Positions 17,613-26,747 are shown, numbered from the stretch's first letter. The stretch: DNA of 61,726 nt from an uncultured Clostridia bacterium (GCA_944376805.1 CALWDX010000013.1:1-61726), one strand, 5' to 3'. The notes: generated from the sequence alone by a model not told the origin. Numbers and translations are program-made.

Positions 17613-18710
17613 ATGAAACTTGGTATAGTAGGTTTACCTAATGTAGGTAAAAGTACGTTATTTAACTCTCTTACACAAGGTGGTGCAGAGTCTGCAAATT
17701 ATCCATTTTGTACAATAGACCCTAATGTTGGTATTGTACCTGTACCAGATGAAAGACTTGAAAAATTAAGAGAAATTTATGATTCTAAAAAAGTTTTACC
17801 AGCTGTTATAGAATTTGTTGATATAGCAGGACTTGTAAGAGGTGCTAGTAAAGGTGAAGGACTTGGCAATAAATTTTTATCACATATTAGAGAAGTAGAT
17901 GCTATTGTTCATGTTGTTAGATGTTTTGAAGATGGTAATATTGTTCATGTTGATGCTTCTGTAAATCCTGTTAGAGACATAGAAACTATAAATCTTGAGC
18001 TTATTTTTTCAGATATAGAAGTTATTGATAGAAGAATAGCAAGAACAGCAAAAGCAGCAAAAGCAGATAAATCTTTACAAAAAGAACTTAATGTTTTAGA
18101 AAGATTAAAAGCTAGTCTTGAAGAAGGTGTTGTAGCTAGAAATATTGAGCTTAATGATGATGAAGAAATTAATTTTGTAAAAGAATTAAATCTTCTTACT
18201 TTTAAACCTGTTTTATATGCTACAAATGTTGCTGAAGAAGAATTAGCAGATGATGCAAAAAATAATCCATTTGTAAATGAAGTAAGACAATTAGCTAAAG
18301 AAGAAGGTTCAGAAGTATTTGTAGTTTGTGCTAAAATAGAAGAAGAAATAGCAGAACTTGACAATGAGGAGAAAAAAGAATTTTTAGCAGATTTAGGTTG
18401 TGAAACAAGTGGACTTGATAGACTTATAAGTGCTAGTTATTCTTTACTTGGGCTTATAAGTTACTTAACAGCAGGGCCTCAAGAGGTTAGAGCTTGGACT
18501 ATAACAAATGGTACAAAAGCACCTCAAGCAGCTGGAAAAATACATTCAGATTTTGAAAGAGGCTTTATTAGAGCTGAAGTTGTATCTTATGAAGATTTAG
18601 TTAGACTTGGTTCTTTAACACAAGCTAAAGAGCAAGGTTTAGTAAGAAGTGAAGGAAAAGAATATATAGTTAAAGATGGAGATGTTATTTTATTTAGATT
18701 TAACGTTTAA
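17613..18710 (+). CDS. ychF: redox-regulated ATPase YchF
   Basis: Obg-family P-loop ATPase that binds ribosomes, 365 residues as usual. It has G1 GLPNVGKS (7-14), DIAGLVRGASKGEGLGN as the G3 region, a helical hairpin insertion, and a C-terminal TGS domain with TNGTKAPQAAGKIHSDFERG. RBS GAAAGGAAG precedes the ATG. Codon choice is more uniform and Glu/Ala-rich than that of its neighbours, consistent with good expression. It appears monocistronic. Confidence 0.97.
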   Translation: MKLGIVGLPNVGKSTLFNSLTQGGAESANYPFCTIDPNVGIVPVPDERLEKLREIYDSKKVLPAVIEFVDIAGLVRGASKGEGLGNKFLSHIREVDAIVHVVRCFEDGNIVHVDASVNPVRDIETINLELIFSDIEVIDRRIARTAKAAKADKSLQKELNVLERLKASLEEGVVARNIELNDDEEINFVKELNLLTFKPVLYATNVAEEELADDAKNNPFVNEVRQLAKEEGSEVFVVCAKIEEEIAELDNEEKKEFLADLGCETSGLDRLISASYSLLGLISYLTAGPQEVRAWTITNGTKAPQAAGKIHSDFERGFIRAEVVSYEDLVRLGSLTQAKEQGLVRSEGKEYIVKDGDVILFRFNV

Positions 18711-18786
18711 TAAATTATATAAAATAATTACCATTTACTATAATTTAGGTGTTTTTCAAAATCTTACTTAATAAGGGGGAGATTGT

Positions 18787-19272
18787 ATGGAAATACTAGT
18801 AATATTAATTTTATTATTATTAATGATAGGAATAACTTGTTTAGTTGTTGAATTATTAATGCCAGGTTTTGGCATTTTTGGTATAGTTGGTATTATATCT
18901 TTGATTTTATCTTGGGGAATAACTTTATTTACATTTAAAACGCTTGGTATAGTTTTTGTTTTAGTTCAAATAGTAGTTATACCATTTACTTTATATTTAG
19001 TTATAAAGAAATTTAAGCGTATGCAAATATATGGTAAATTTATTTTATCTGATGTAGTAGAAAAAGATAAAAAACAAGTTGGTAATATGGAAGAATTTAT
19101 AGGTAGAGAAGGAATTTGTAAAACAGACTTAAGACCATTTGGAAGTGCAGAATTTAATGGTATAGTTTTAGATGTTTTATCAGATGATGGATATATCAAA
19201 AGAAATTCTTTAATAAAAATAATAAAGTTTGAAGATAATAAGCTTTATGTAAGATTAGTAAATAGTAATTAA
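18787..19272 (+). CDS. NfeD family membrane protein
   Basis: The 161-residue protein has a hydrophobic N-terminal half (two to three membrane helices; VELLMPGFGIFGIVGIISL is typical of NfeD) and a C-terminal soluble part (IGREGICKTDLRPFGSAEFN) matching the OB-fold NfeD domain. The short form is the usual partner of flotillin-like proteins, and floA begins 15 bases downstream with AAAGGAGG between them. It probably acts in membrane microdomains. RBS AAGGGGGAG. Confidence 0.9.
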   Translation: MEILVILILLLLMIGITCLVVELLMPGFGIFGIVGIISLILSWGITLFTFKTLGIVFVLVQIVVIPFTLYLVIKKFKRMQIYGKFILSDVVEKDKKQVGNMEEFIGREGICKTDLRPFGSAEFNGIVLDVLSDDGYIKRNSLIKIIKFEDNKLYVRLVNSN

Positions 19273-19287
19273 AGGAGGTAATTTATT

Positions 19288-20283
19288 ATGGAAGTTATTA
19301 TTTTTTCAGGGTTAATTTTTTTAGTAATTATTTTAATAACTATTTTATTTAGTTTTATACCAGTCGGGCTTTGGATATCAGCAGCAGCGGCAGGTGTTAA
19401 AGTTAGTATATTTTCCTTAATAGGTATGCGACTTAGAAGAGTAAGACCAGATAGAATTATTAAACCACTTATAAAAGGTACAAAAGCTAGTTTAGATATA
19501 AATACTAATCAACTAGAAAGTCATTTATTATCTGGTGGTAGAGTTGATAATGTTGTAGATGCACTAATTGCAGCACATAGAGCAAATCTTGAACTTTCTT
19601 TTGAAAAAGCAGCAGCTATTGACCTTGCTGGTAGAGATGTTTTTGAAGCTGTAAGAATGAGTGTAAATCCTAAAATAATAGAAACACCTTGGATATCAGC
19701 AGTAGCAATAGATGGTATAGAAGTCAAAGTAGTAGCTCGTGTAACAGTTAGAGCAAATCTTTCAAGACTTGTTGGGGGAGCTGGTGAAGAAACAATAGTA
19801 GCTCGTGTAGGTGAAGGGATAGTTACTACTGTTGGTTCTTCAAAAAGTCATAAAGAAGTCTTAGAAAATCCAGATAGAATTTCACAAGTAGTTTTAAGTA
19901 AAGGTTTAGATTCTGGAACAGCTTTTGAAATTTTATCAATAGATATAGCAGATATTGATATAGGTAGGAATATAGGAGCTCATTTACAAATAGAACAAGC
20001 AGATGCAGATAAAAAAATAGCTCAAGCAAAAGCAGAAGAAAGAAGAGCTTTAGCTATTGCTATGGAACAAGAAATGAAAGCTCATGTTGAAGAAATGAAA
20101 GCTAAAGTTGTAGAAGCTGAATCTATGGTGCCAGAAGCTATTGCGGAGGCTTTAAGAAATGGTAATATAGGTGTTCTAGATTATTATAATTTAGAAAGAA
20201 CAAAAGCAGATATATCATTAAAAGAAAGCCTTAGTAATATGAATTTTGAAGTTGGTGTTAGAGGTACAGGAAAAAATAATTAA
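19288..20283 (+). CDS. floA: flotillin-like protein FloA
   Basis: Membrane-microdomain scaffold of 331 residues. An N-terminal hydrophobic hairpin (about 5-50) is followed by a SPFH-type domain with [33 protein letters not shown], and a long Ala/Glu/Lys-rich coiled coil ([20 protein letters not shown]). This is the YqfA/FloA type found beside NfeD in Firmicutes. The strong upstream RBS (AAAGGAGGT) suggests good expression. Confidence 0.95.
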   Translation: MEVIIFSGLIFLVIILITILFSFIPVGLWISAAAAGVKVSIFSLIGMRLRRVRPDRIIKPLIKGTKASLDINTNQLESHLLSGGRVDNVVDALIAAHRANLELSFEKAAAIDLAGRDVFEAVRMSVNPKIIETPWISAVAIDGIEVKVVARVTVRANLSRLVGGAGEETIVARVGEGIVTTVGSSKSHKEVLENPDRISQVVLSKGLDSGTAFEILSIDIADIDIGRNIGAHLQIEQADADKKIAQAKAEERRALAIAMEQEMKAHVEEMKAKVVEAESMVPEAIAEALRNGNIGVLDYYNLERTKADISLKESLSNMNFEVGVRGTGKNN

Positions 20284-20300
20284 CAAAAGGATTATAAATA

Positions 20301-21386
20301 ATGAATATTTTAAAAAAAAATAAAGTATCAAAAATAAATTTAGATTTTTTGACTTCATTTAAAATATGTATTTTTGCTGCTATTATATTACATAGTATAT
20401 TCTTTGTTATATTTTTTGTTGAAGGTATAAAATTATTAATGGTTTTTAATATTTTTAGTGTTTCTATATATATTATTATTGCTAAATATTTGATGAAAAA
20501 GCATTTGGTAGTTTCTTCAATTATAACATTTTTGGAAGTTTCTGTGCATAGTATATTATGTACATATTTGATAGGTTGGCAAGGTGGATTTTATGTATAT
20601 CCACTTTGTCTAATACCTGTAACTTATTTTATGGCTATAAATGTATTAAAAAAAGATATATATGGACATATTATAGTTATTACTACACTATTAAGTTACC
20701 AATTACTTAAAAGTTTTTCAGATTCTAGAGTAGCGTTATATCAAGAAAGGTTTAAAGACTTAGATAAGGTTTTATATAATTTTAATACTATATGTGCTAG
20801 TGTTTTCTTTGGTTTTTTAGTATATGCTTTTTTAAATGAAATGCGACATATACAAGAAAATTTAGAAAAGATGAATGAAATATTCAAAAATATGGCTAAT
20901 ATAGACCCACTTACTAATATTAGTAATAGACGTTGTATGGATGAAAGGATAAAATTACAAATAGAAAAATTTGATAGTTTAAAAATTGCATTTTGTATAG
21001 CAATTTGTGATATAGATGATTTTAAAAAGATAAATGATACTTATGGTCATGATTGTGGGGATTTAGTATTAAAAGGTATATCAAATATACTTAAAGAAAA
21101 TGCTAATATATTTAATATAGAAGTTTGTAGATGGGGTGGAGAAGAATTTTTAATACTATTAAAAAATTGTAGTATTAAAAATGCTGAAAATATTTGTGAA
21201 AAAATATTAAATGATATAAGAAATTATAATTTATTATATGAAAATTATAATATAAAAATTACTATGACAATAGGTATATCAGAGTTTAATATTCAAAATA
21301 ATGATATAGAAGAAGTATTGCGAATAGCAGATATGAATTTATATAAGGGTAAAAAGGGTACAAAAAATTGTATAATAACAAATTAA
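20301..21386 (+). CDS. membrane-bound diguanylate cyclase (GGDEF)
   Basis: It makes cyclic di-GMP. The 361-residue protein has about six membrane helices in the first 190 residues (a possible sensor), then a GGDEF domain with DPLTNISNRR, DIDDFKKINDTYGHDCGD and the active-site loop GGEEF, all intact. The residues at the position of the RxxD inhibitory site are not Arg and Asp, so product inhibition through that site is probably missing. It begins 17 bases after floA, so it may be read from the nfeD-floA transcript. Confidence 0.92.
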   Translation: MNILKKNKVSKINLDFLTSFKICIFAAIILHSIFFVIFFVEGIKLLMVFNIFSVSIYIIIAKYLMKKHLVVSSIITFLEVSVHSILCTYLIGWQGGFYVYPLCLIPVTYFMAINVLKKDIYGHIIVITTLLSYQLLKSFSDSRVALYQERFKDLDKVLYNFNTICASVFFGFLVYAFLNEMRHIQENLEKMNEIFKNMANIDPLTNISNRRCMDERIKLQIEKFDSLKIAFCIAICDIDDFKKINDTYGHDCGDLVLKGISNILKENANIFNIEVCRWGGEEFLILLKNCSIKNAENICEKILNDIRNYNLLYENYNIKITMTIGISEFNIQNNDIEEVLRIADMNLYKGKKGTKNCIITN

Positions 21387-21405
21387 TTTATGAAAGAGTG
21401 ATTTT

Positions 21406-21825
21406 ATGGAAGAAATAAAGTCTATGATTAATAAAATAGGCAAAAATATTACAAAAACATCTAAAGATATAATAAAAAATACTAAACTTTCTATGCAATT
21501 ATCATCTGAAGAAGAAAAGCTAAAAAATATATATATTGAAGTAGGAAAAAAAGTTTATGAAATATATTCTTATGGTGGTAATATAGGTGAATTTTTTGAA
21601 GAAAAGTATAAGCAAATGATAGAAATAGAAAAAGAAATAGCCATAATAAAAGAAAAAATAGCTGAAAATAAAAAAACTGAACCACAAAATTATAGCAATA
21701 AACAAGATTTAATTGATACAAGACCACAATCATCTACTGTAGAAGAATGTAGGATATGTCAGTCTTGTGGACAAAAAAATAATGTAAATGATAAATTTTG
21801 TTTTAAATGTGGTAGAATGTTATAG
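21406..21825 (+). CDS. coiled-coil zinc-ribbon protein
   Basis: The 139-residue protein has a charged, helical first 90 residues rich in Lys and Glu, a flexible middle, and a C-terminal zinc ribbon CQSCGQKNNVNDKFCFKCG (two CxxC pairs). Related proteins are widespread in Firmicutes and usually unannotated; they may scaffold protein or nucleic acid contacts. It lies 19 bases after the diguanylate cyclase gene and 9 bases before a 45-codon zinc-ribbon gene. Function unknown. Confidence 0.75.
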   Translation: MEEIKSMINKIGKNITKTSKDIIKNTKLSMQLSSEEEKLKNIYIEVGKKVYEIYSYGGNIGEFFEEKYKQMIEIEKEIAIIKEKIAENKKTEPQNYSNKQDLIDTRPQSSTVEECRICQSCGQKNNVNDKFCFKCGRML

Positions 21826-21834
21826 GAGAATGTT

Positions 21835-21972
21835 ATGAATAAAAATGTTACTTATTCTCTAAAAATATGTAAAAATAAAGATGGTATAAGAAAGTTTAAA
21901 ATATGTAAATATTGTAATACTGGTAATAGTAAAGATGCTAAAAGATGTATAAAATGTTTTAGAAAGTTATAA
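21835..21972 (+). CDS. 45-residue zinc-ribbon microprotein
   Basis: The short open frame starts ATG at 21835 with AGGAG 7 bases upstream and stops TAA at 21970-21972. The product begins MNKNVTYSLK and carries two CxxC pairs, CKYC and CIKC, spaced like a zinc ribbon, with many Lys and Arg residues. The good RBS, tight spacing to the preceding zinc-ribbon gene and the paired cysteines argue for a real gene. It could bind zinc and RNA or protein; function unknown. Confidence 0.7.
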   Translation: MNKNVTYSLKICKNKDGIRKFKICKYCNTGNSKDAKRCIKCFRKL

Positions 21973-22011
21973 TGGACTCTTTATTTATAAAATTGAAGTC
22001 AGATTTTAATA

Positions 22012-22047
22012 TAGCTTACATATAACTAAAAGGTTATAGGTAAGCTA
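22012..22047. other. strong hairpin upstream of mcsA promoter
   Basis: TAGCTTAC (22012-22019) pairs with GTAAGCTA (22040-22047); inside it six more pairs form around a TAAAAG loop, with one mismatch. No T-run follows on either strand, so it is not a classic terminator. It may terminate the zinc-ribbon transcript weakly, or be a protein-binding dyad. Confidence 0.5.
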
Positions 22048-22063
22048 AAACTTAAAATATTTA

Positions 22064-22090
22064 TTAGCACTCATTGACAAAGGTGGCTAA
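22064..22090 (+). promoter_or_regulatory. CIRCE-like (HrcA-type) operator
   Basis: The left arm TTAGCACTC matches the CIRCE consensus exactly. After exactly 9 bases the right arm GGTGGCTAA matches GAGTGCTAA at 6 of 9 positions. It overlaps the -35 of the mcsA promoter, the right place for repression. Confidence 0.6.
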
Positions 22091-22102
22091 TAGTGTTATT
22101 AT
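22074..22102 (+). promoter_or_regulatory. mcsA-mcsB-clpC promoter
   Basis: TTGACA (22074-22079), 17 bases, TATTAT (22097-22102). The -35 lies within the spacer of the CIRCE-like element. Confidence 0.75.
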
Positions 22103-22143
22103 ATATAAGAGTTAAGTTGTATAATATTAAAAGGGGTGTTTTT

Positions 22144-22614
22144 ATGCTATGTGATAAATGTAAAAAAAATAAAGCTAATATTCAATACAGTCAAGTTATT
22201 AATGGATTAAAAGTTGATTATAATTTATGTAAAAATTGTTTTGATAAAATAAATTATAGTAATAGCTTTTTTTATAACTTTTTCCCGAGTAGTAATTTAG
22301 TAGATAATTATAGTAAAAATTATGTATGTAATATTTGTGGAAATACCTTTGAACATTTTAAAAATAGTGGTAAAATAGGTTGTGCTAATTGTTATAAAGT
22401 CTTTAGAGAAAAATTAAACCCTATATTTAATAGTATGCAAGCAAAAAATATTCATACAGGTAAAGTTCCTAAAAATTTAGAAACTTATAAACCTAATTTA
22501 GATAATATAGATTTATTAAAAGAAAAATTAAATATTGCTATAAAAAATGAAGATTATGAAGAAGCTATTAAAATTAGAGATAAAATTAAAGAAATTGAAA
22601 GGGGTGCTTTATAA
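22144..22614 (+). CDS. mcsA: McsA, activator of protein arginine kinase
   Basis: A zinc-binding activator and adaptor for McsB, 156 residues. The start chosen is ATG 22144 (MLCDKCKKNK) behind AAGGGGTG; an upstream in-frame start is not supported. Two zinc modules are visible: CDKC with CKNC, and CNIC with CANC. The C-terminal UVR motif is near residues 120-155 (IAIKNEDYEEAIKIRDKI). Its stop overlaps the mcsB start by one base (TAATG). It is the first gene of the operon; ctsR, which usually precedes it, is not present. Confidence 0.93.
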   Translation: MLCDKCKKNKANIQYSQVINGLKVDYNLCKNCFDKINYSNSFFYNFFPSSNLVDNYSKNYVCNICGNTFEHFKNSGKIGCANCYKVFREKLNPIFNSMQAKNIHTGKVPKNLETYKPNLDNIDLLKEKLNIAIKNEDYEEAIKIRDKIKEIERGAL

Positions 22615-23633
22615 TGTTGTGGTATGAAGAAAAAAACTGTGATAATATTATAATATCAAGTAGAGTTCGTCTTGCTAGAAATCTTAAAGATTATCCTTTT
22701 TACAATTTTATAAATAATGAAAAATCTAAAGAAATGATAGATAAAGTTACAAATGCAATATTTAATGATAGAATAAGTAGTAAAAATTGTTTTGAAAAAA
22801 TAGATTTTGAAAACCTTGATAAGATAAAACAATATACTATGTTAGAAAAGTATATTATAAGTAATAATTTTTTAGAAAGTAGTAAACCAAAAGCAATTAT
22901 ATTAGAAAAAAATAGTAATATTAATATTATGATAAATGAAGAAGACCATATAAGAATACAATCTATAAATAGTGGCTATAATATAGAAAAATGTTTTGAG
23001 GAGGCAAATAGAATAGATAATCTTTTAGAAGAAAGTTTGTCTTATGCTTATGATAACCAATATGGATATCTCACTTCTTGTATAACAAATGTTGGTACTG
23101 GACTTAGAGCTTCTTTTATGTTATATATACCAATGCTTGAAAGATTTGGTTATATAAAATCTATGTCTGAAAGTATTGCAAAATTTGGAATGACTTTAAG
23201 AGGTATGCATGGAGAAGGTACAAAAGCTTTTGGTAGTATATATCAAATATCTAATCAAATAACTTTAGGTAAAACAGAAAAAGAAATAATAGAAGATTTA
23301 AAAAGTATAACTATGCAAATAGTTGAAAAAGAAAAAGAATTAAGACAAATTTTAAAACAAGATAAAAATTTAGATATTATTGATAAAATATATCGTTCTT
23401 ATGGTATAATAAAATATTGTAAGAAAATAAAATTTGAAGAAGCTATTAATCATTTATCTAATGTTTGGTTAGGTTTAGATTTGGATATATTAGATAATAA
23501 TTTATCTACAAGCATTTATAATATTATTATGAATATACAAACAGCTAATATTATAGATAGATTTAATATAACAGAAAAAGACAATATAGAGCTATATAGA
23601 GCAAAATATATTAATGAAATTTTTACTAAATAG
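22614..23633 (+). CDS. mcsB: protein arginine kinase McsB
   Basis: Phosphorylates arginine residues on proteins and so marks them for ClpCP. The 339-residue protein belongs to the phosphagen kinase family: SSRVRLARNL near residue 16, TSCITNVGTGLRASFMLYIP in the middle, and RGMHGEGTKAFG binding the phosphoryl-arginine region. It is placed between mcsA (1-base overlap) and clpC (11-base gap), as in Bacillus. Confidence 0.95.
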   Translation: MLWYEEKNCDNIIISSRVRLARNLKDYPFYNFINNEKSKEMIDKVTNAIFNDRISSKNCFEKIDFENLDKIKQYTMLEKYIISNNFLESSKPKAIILEKNSNINIMINEEDHIRIQSINSGYNIEKCFEEANRIDNLLEESLSYAYDNQYGYLTSCITNVGTGLRASFMLYIPMLERFGYIKSMSESIAKFGMTLRGMHGEGTKAFGSIYQISNQITLGKTEKEIIEDLKSITMQIVEKEKELRQILKQDKNLDIIDKIYRSYGIIKYCKKIKFEEAINHLSNVWLGLDLDILDNNLSTSIYNIIMNIQTANIIDRFNITEKDNIELYRAKYINEIFTK

Positions 23634-23644
23634 GAGGTTTTAAT

Positions 23645-26104
23645 ATGCAATTAAAATTTACAAAAAAAGCAGAAGATGTAATAAACTATGCAGGAAAAAG
23701 TGCTTCAGAATTTGGGCATAATTATATAGGAACAGAACATTTACTCCTTGGTTTAGCATATGTTAAAAATAGTGTTGCAGCTAAAGCATTAGAAATGAAA
23801 AATGTAAATGTTGACAATATTAAAGAAGAAATAATAAAATTAGTAGGTGAATCTAATATAAAAGGACATATATCTTCAGATTCTTTTACACCAAGAATGA
23901 AAAGAATTTTAAATAGAAGTTGTGATGAAGCAGTAGGTATGGGTACAAATTATATAGGAACAGAACATATACTTATTGCACTTATAAAAGAATCTAGTGC
24001 CTTATATGGTGATAGTATTGCAATAAAAATATTACAAAATCTTAATGTAAATCCACAAGCTTTATATGAAGATATATTAGTTATGCTTGGAGAAGCAGAA
24101 AATTCTAATGGTACACCTATAAATAGAAGTTCAAAAAATAATAATAAAAATACAAATACAAAAACTTTAGACCAGTATAGTAGGGATTTTACTAATCTTG
24201 CTATGGAGCATAAATTTGACCCTATTGATGGTAGGGATACAGAAATAGAGCGTGTTATACAAATATTATCTAGAAGAACAAAAAATAATCCTTGTCTTGT
24301 AGGGGAGCCTGGAGTAGGTAAAACAGCTATTGCTGAAGGGCTTGCTGAAAAAATAGCAAAAGGTGATGTACCTGAAATATTAAAAGATAAAAGAGTTGTA
24401 TCTTTAGATATTGCATCAGTTGTAGCTGGTTCTAAATATCGTGGAGAATTTGAAGAACGTATTAAAAAAATTATTAAAGAAGTAAAAGAAAGTAATAACG
24501 TTATACTATTTATAGATGAAATACACACTATTATAGGAGCTGGTGGGGCAGAAGGTGCAATAGATGCATCTAACATATTAAAACCTTCACTTGCTAGAGG
24601 TGAAATTCAAATAATAGGTGCTACTACATTAAATGAGTATAGAAAACATATTGAAAAAGATGCAGCTTTAGAAAGAAGATTTCAACCAGTAAAAGTTGAA
24701 GAGCCTGCTGAAGAAGATGCTATTAAAATGTTAAAATGTTTAAGAGACAAATATGAAGTACATCATAGTGTAAAAATTACAGATGATGCTATAATAGCAG
24801 CAGTTAAATTGTCTAATCGTTATATAACAGATAGATTTTTACCAGATAAAGCAATAGATGTTTTAGATGAAGCATCTTCTAAAGTAAGGCTTACTACTTT
24901 TACAATGCCACCAGATATTAAAAGTTTAGAAGAACAATTAGTTGATTTGTCTAAAGAAAAAGAGGAAGCTATTAAAACAGAAAATTATGAAAGAGCTAGT
25001 CAAATAAAAATAAAAGAACAAGAAATACGAGTTAAATTAGACCAAGAAAAAAATAATTGGAAAGATAAAAATGGCAATGAAGCTCAAGTAGTAACACCTG
25101 AAGAAATAGCAGATATTATTTCTGGTTGGACAGGTATACCAGTTAAAAAACTGCAAGAAGAAGAAAGTCAAAGACTTAAAAATATGGAAGATATACTTCA
25201 TAAAAGAGTAATTGGACAAGAAGAAGCAGTTAAAGCTGTTGCTAAAGCTATAAGAAGGGGTAGAGTAGGGTTAAAAAATCCTAAAAGACCTATTGGTTCA
25301 TTTCTATTTTTAGGTCCTACTGGTGTAGGTAAAACAGAATTATCTAAAACTTTAAGTGAAGTTTTATTTGGTGATGAAGATTCTATGATTAGAATTGATA
25401 TGAGTGAATTTATGGAAAAACATAGTGTTTCTAAACTTATAGGTTCACCTCCAGGATATGTTGGTTATGATGATGGTGGACAAATAAGTGAAAAAATAAG
25501 AAGAAAACCATATTCAGTTATATTATTTGATGAAATAGAAAAAGCTCACCCAGATGTATTTAATATTTTATTACAAGTTTTAGATGATGGACATATTACA
25601 GATTCTCAAGGTAGAAAAATAGATTTTAAAAATACTGTTATAATAATGACTTCAAATGTAGGAGCTAGAAGTATAACAGAAAATAAAAAATTAGGTTTTA
25701 CAACTTCAGATGATGAAGTAAGAAAATATGAAGATATGAAAAAGAATGTTATGGAACAAGTAAGAAAAACATTTAAACCTGAATTTTTAAACAGAATAGA
25801 TGATATAATAGTATTCCATACATTAAATAAAGATGAAGTTAAAGAAATATCTAAAATAATGTTAGATGAACTTACAAAAAGAATAAAAGATAACTTAAAT
25901 ATTAATATATCTTTTACAGATAAAGCTATGGATAAAATAGCAGATATAGGTTATGATAGTAATTATGGTGCTAGACCATTAAGAAGAGCAATACAAACTA
26001 ATATAGAAGATATTTTTGCTGAAAAATATCTTGATGAATCTTTTGAAAGTGGAGATAATATAAGTATAGATTATACAGATGAGTTTGTATTTAATAAAAT
26101 ATAA
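23645..26104 (+). CDS. clpC: ATP-dependent Clp protease ATPase subunit ClpC
   Basis: AAA+ unfoldase that feeds ClpP; 819 residues. Two N-terminal Clp repeats (about 1-145) carry the phosphoarginine docking sites in homologs. AAA-1 has Walker A GEPGVGKT (220-227), a UVR-type middle segment lies near 432-465 for McsA contact, and AAA-2 has Walker A GPTGVGKT (557-564). The GYVGYDDGG pore loop is present. RBS AGGAGG. It is co-transcribed with mcsA and mcsB and ends in a terminator. Confidence 0.97.
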   Translation: MQLKFTKKAEDVINYAGKSASEFGHNYIGTEHLLLGLAYVKNSVAAKALEMKNVNVDNIKEEIIKLVGESNIKGHISSDSFTPRMKRILNRSCDEAVGMGTNYIGTEHILIALIKESSALYGDSIAIKILQNLNVNPQALYEDILVMLGEAENSNGTPINRSSKNNNKNTNTKTLDQYSRDFTNLAMEHKFDPIDGRDTEIERVIQILSRRTKNNPCLVGEPGVGKTAIAEGLAEKIAKGDVPEILKDKRVVSLDIASVVAGSKYRGEFEERIKKIIKEVKESNNVILFIDEIHTIIGAGGAEGAIDASNILKPSLARGEIQIIGATTLNEYRKHIEKDAALERRFQPVKVEEPAEEDAIKMLKCLRDKYEVHHSVKITDDAIIAAVKLSNRYITDRFLPDKAIDVLDEASSKVRLTTFTMPPDIKSLEEQLVDLSKEKEEAIKTENYERASQIKIKEQEIRVKLDQEKNNWKDKNGNEAQVVTPEEIADIISGWTGIPVKKLQEEESQRLKNMEDILHKRVIGQEEAVKAVAKAIRRGRVGLKNPKRPIGSFLFLGPTGVGKTELSKTLSEVLFGDEDSMIRIDMSEFMEKHSVSKLIGSPPGYVGYDDGGQISEKIRRKPYSVILFDEIEKAHPDVFNILLQVLDDGHITDSQGRKIDFKNTVIIMTSNVGARSITENKKLGFTTSDDEVRKYEDMKKNVMEQVRKTFKPEFLNRIDDIIVFHTLNKDEVKEISKIMLDELTKRIKDNLNINISFTDKAMDKIADIGYDSNYGARPLRRAIQTNIEDIFAEKYLDESFESGDNISIDYTDEFVFNKI

Positions 26105-26110
26105 TTAATT

Positions 26111-26146
26111 ATAGGGTATAGTTTATATTATACCCTATATATTTTT
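26111..26146 (+). terminator. clpC operon terminator
   Basis: ATAGGGTATA pairs perfectly with TATACCCTAT (26129-26138), followed by ATATTTTT. The kptA RBS starts immediately after, so kptA would need readthrough or its own promoter. Confidence 0.8.
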
Positions 26147-26162
26147 AAAGGAAGTGTTAGTA

Positions 26163-26699
26163 TTGTTAAATAAACTTAGTAAAGAGGTATCATATGCTTT
26201 AAGACATTCACCAGAAAAATATAATCTTAAATTAGATGAATATGGTTTTGTTTACATAGAAGATTTATTAAAAGCTTTAAATAATATTGATAAATGGAAA
26301 AATATTAAAAAAGAAGATTTAGTTATTATGATTGATAAATCAGACAAAAAAAGATTTGAAATAGTAGATAATAAAATTAGAGCTTTTTATGGTCATTCTG
26401 TACCTATAAAAATTTTAAAAGAAGAAAAAATACCACCTAAAATTTTATATCATGGAACAAGTAAAGAGGCTTTTAATATAATAGAAAAGGAAGGGTTATT
26501 ACCTAAATCAAGACAATATGTACATTTATCACAAGATATAGAAACAGCAAAACTTGTTGCAAAAAGACATAGTAAAAATATAATAGTTATTTTGATAGAT
26601 ACAGAAAAAGCAATAAAAGATGGTATAAAATTTTATTATGGTAATGATAAAGTTTGGTTAGTTGATAGTTTATTACCTAAATACTTTTTAGAAATATAA
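26163..26699 (+). CDS. kptA: RNA 2'-phosphotransferase (KptA/Tpt1)
   Basis: It transfers a 2'-phosphate from RNA to NAD+. I take TTG 26163 as the start: AAGGAAG ends 8 bases before it and the protein then begins MLNKLSKEVSYALRHSP, the usual family start. Conserved segments are LRHSPE, IRAFYGHS, LYHGTSKEAF and YVHLSQD, holding the expected Arg and His residues. The length (178) is normal. The bacterial role is unclear because no splice-junction 2'-phosphates are known there. It sits directly after the clpC terminator. Confidence 0.9.
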   Translation: MLNKLSKEVSYALRHSPEKYNLKLDEYGFVYIEDLLKALNNIDKWKNIKKEDLVIMIDKSDKKRFEIVDNKIRAFYGHSVPIKILKEEKIPPKILYHGTSKEAFNIIEKEGLLPKSRQYVHLSQDIETAKLVAKRHSKNIIVILIDTEKAIKDGIKFYYGNDKVWLVDSLLPKYFLEI

Positions 26700-26700
26700 T

Positions 26701-26747
26701 AAAAAAATAACACATTTTATTATTATAATAAAATGTGTTATTTTTTT
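26701..26747. terminator. long perfect palindrome, bidirectional terminator
   Basis: Arms of 23 bases (26701-26723 and 26725-26747) pair perfectly around one base, with A-run and T-run ends. It lies between the convergent kptA and binding-protein genes. Confidence 0.85.

Noticed and set aside
22064..22110. CtsR operator upstream of mcsA
   Set aside because: No tandem GGTCAAA-type heptads are present; the CIRCE-like dyad explains the sequence better.
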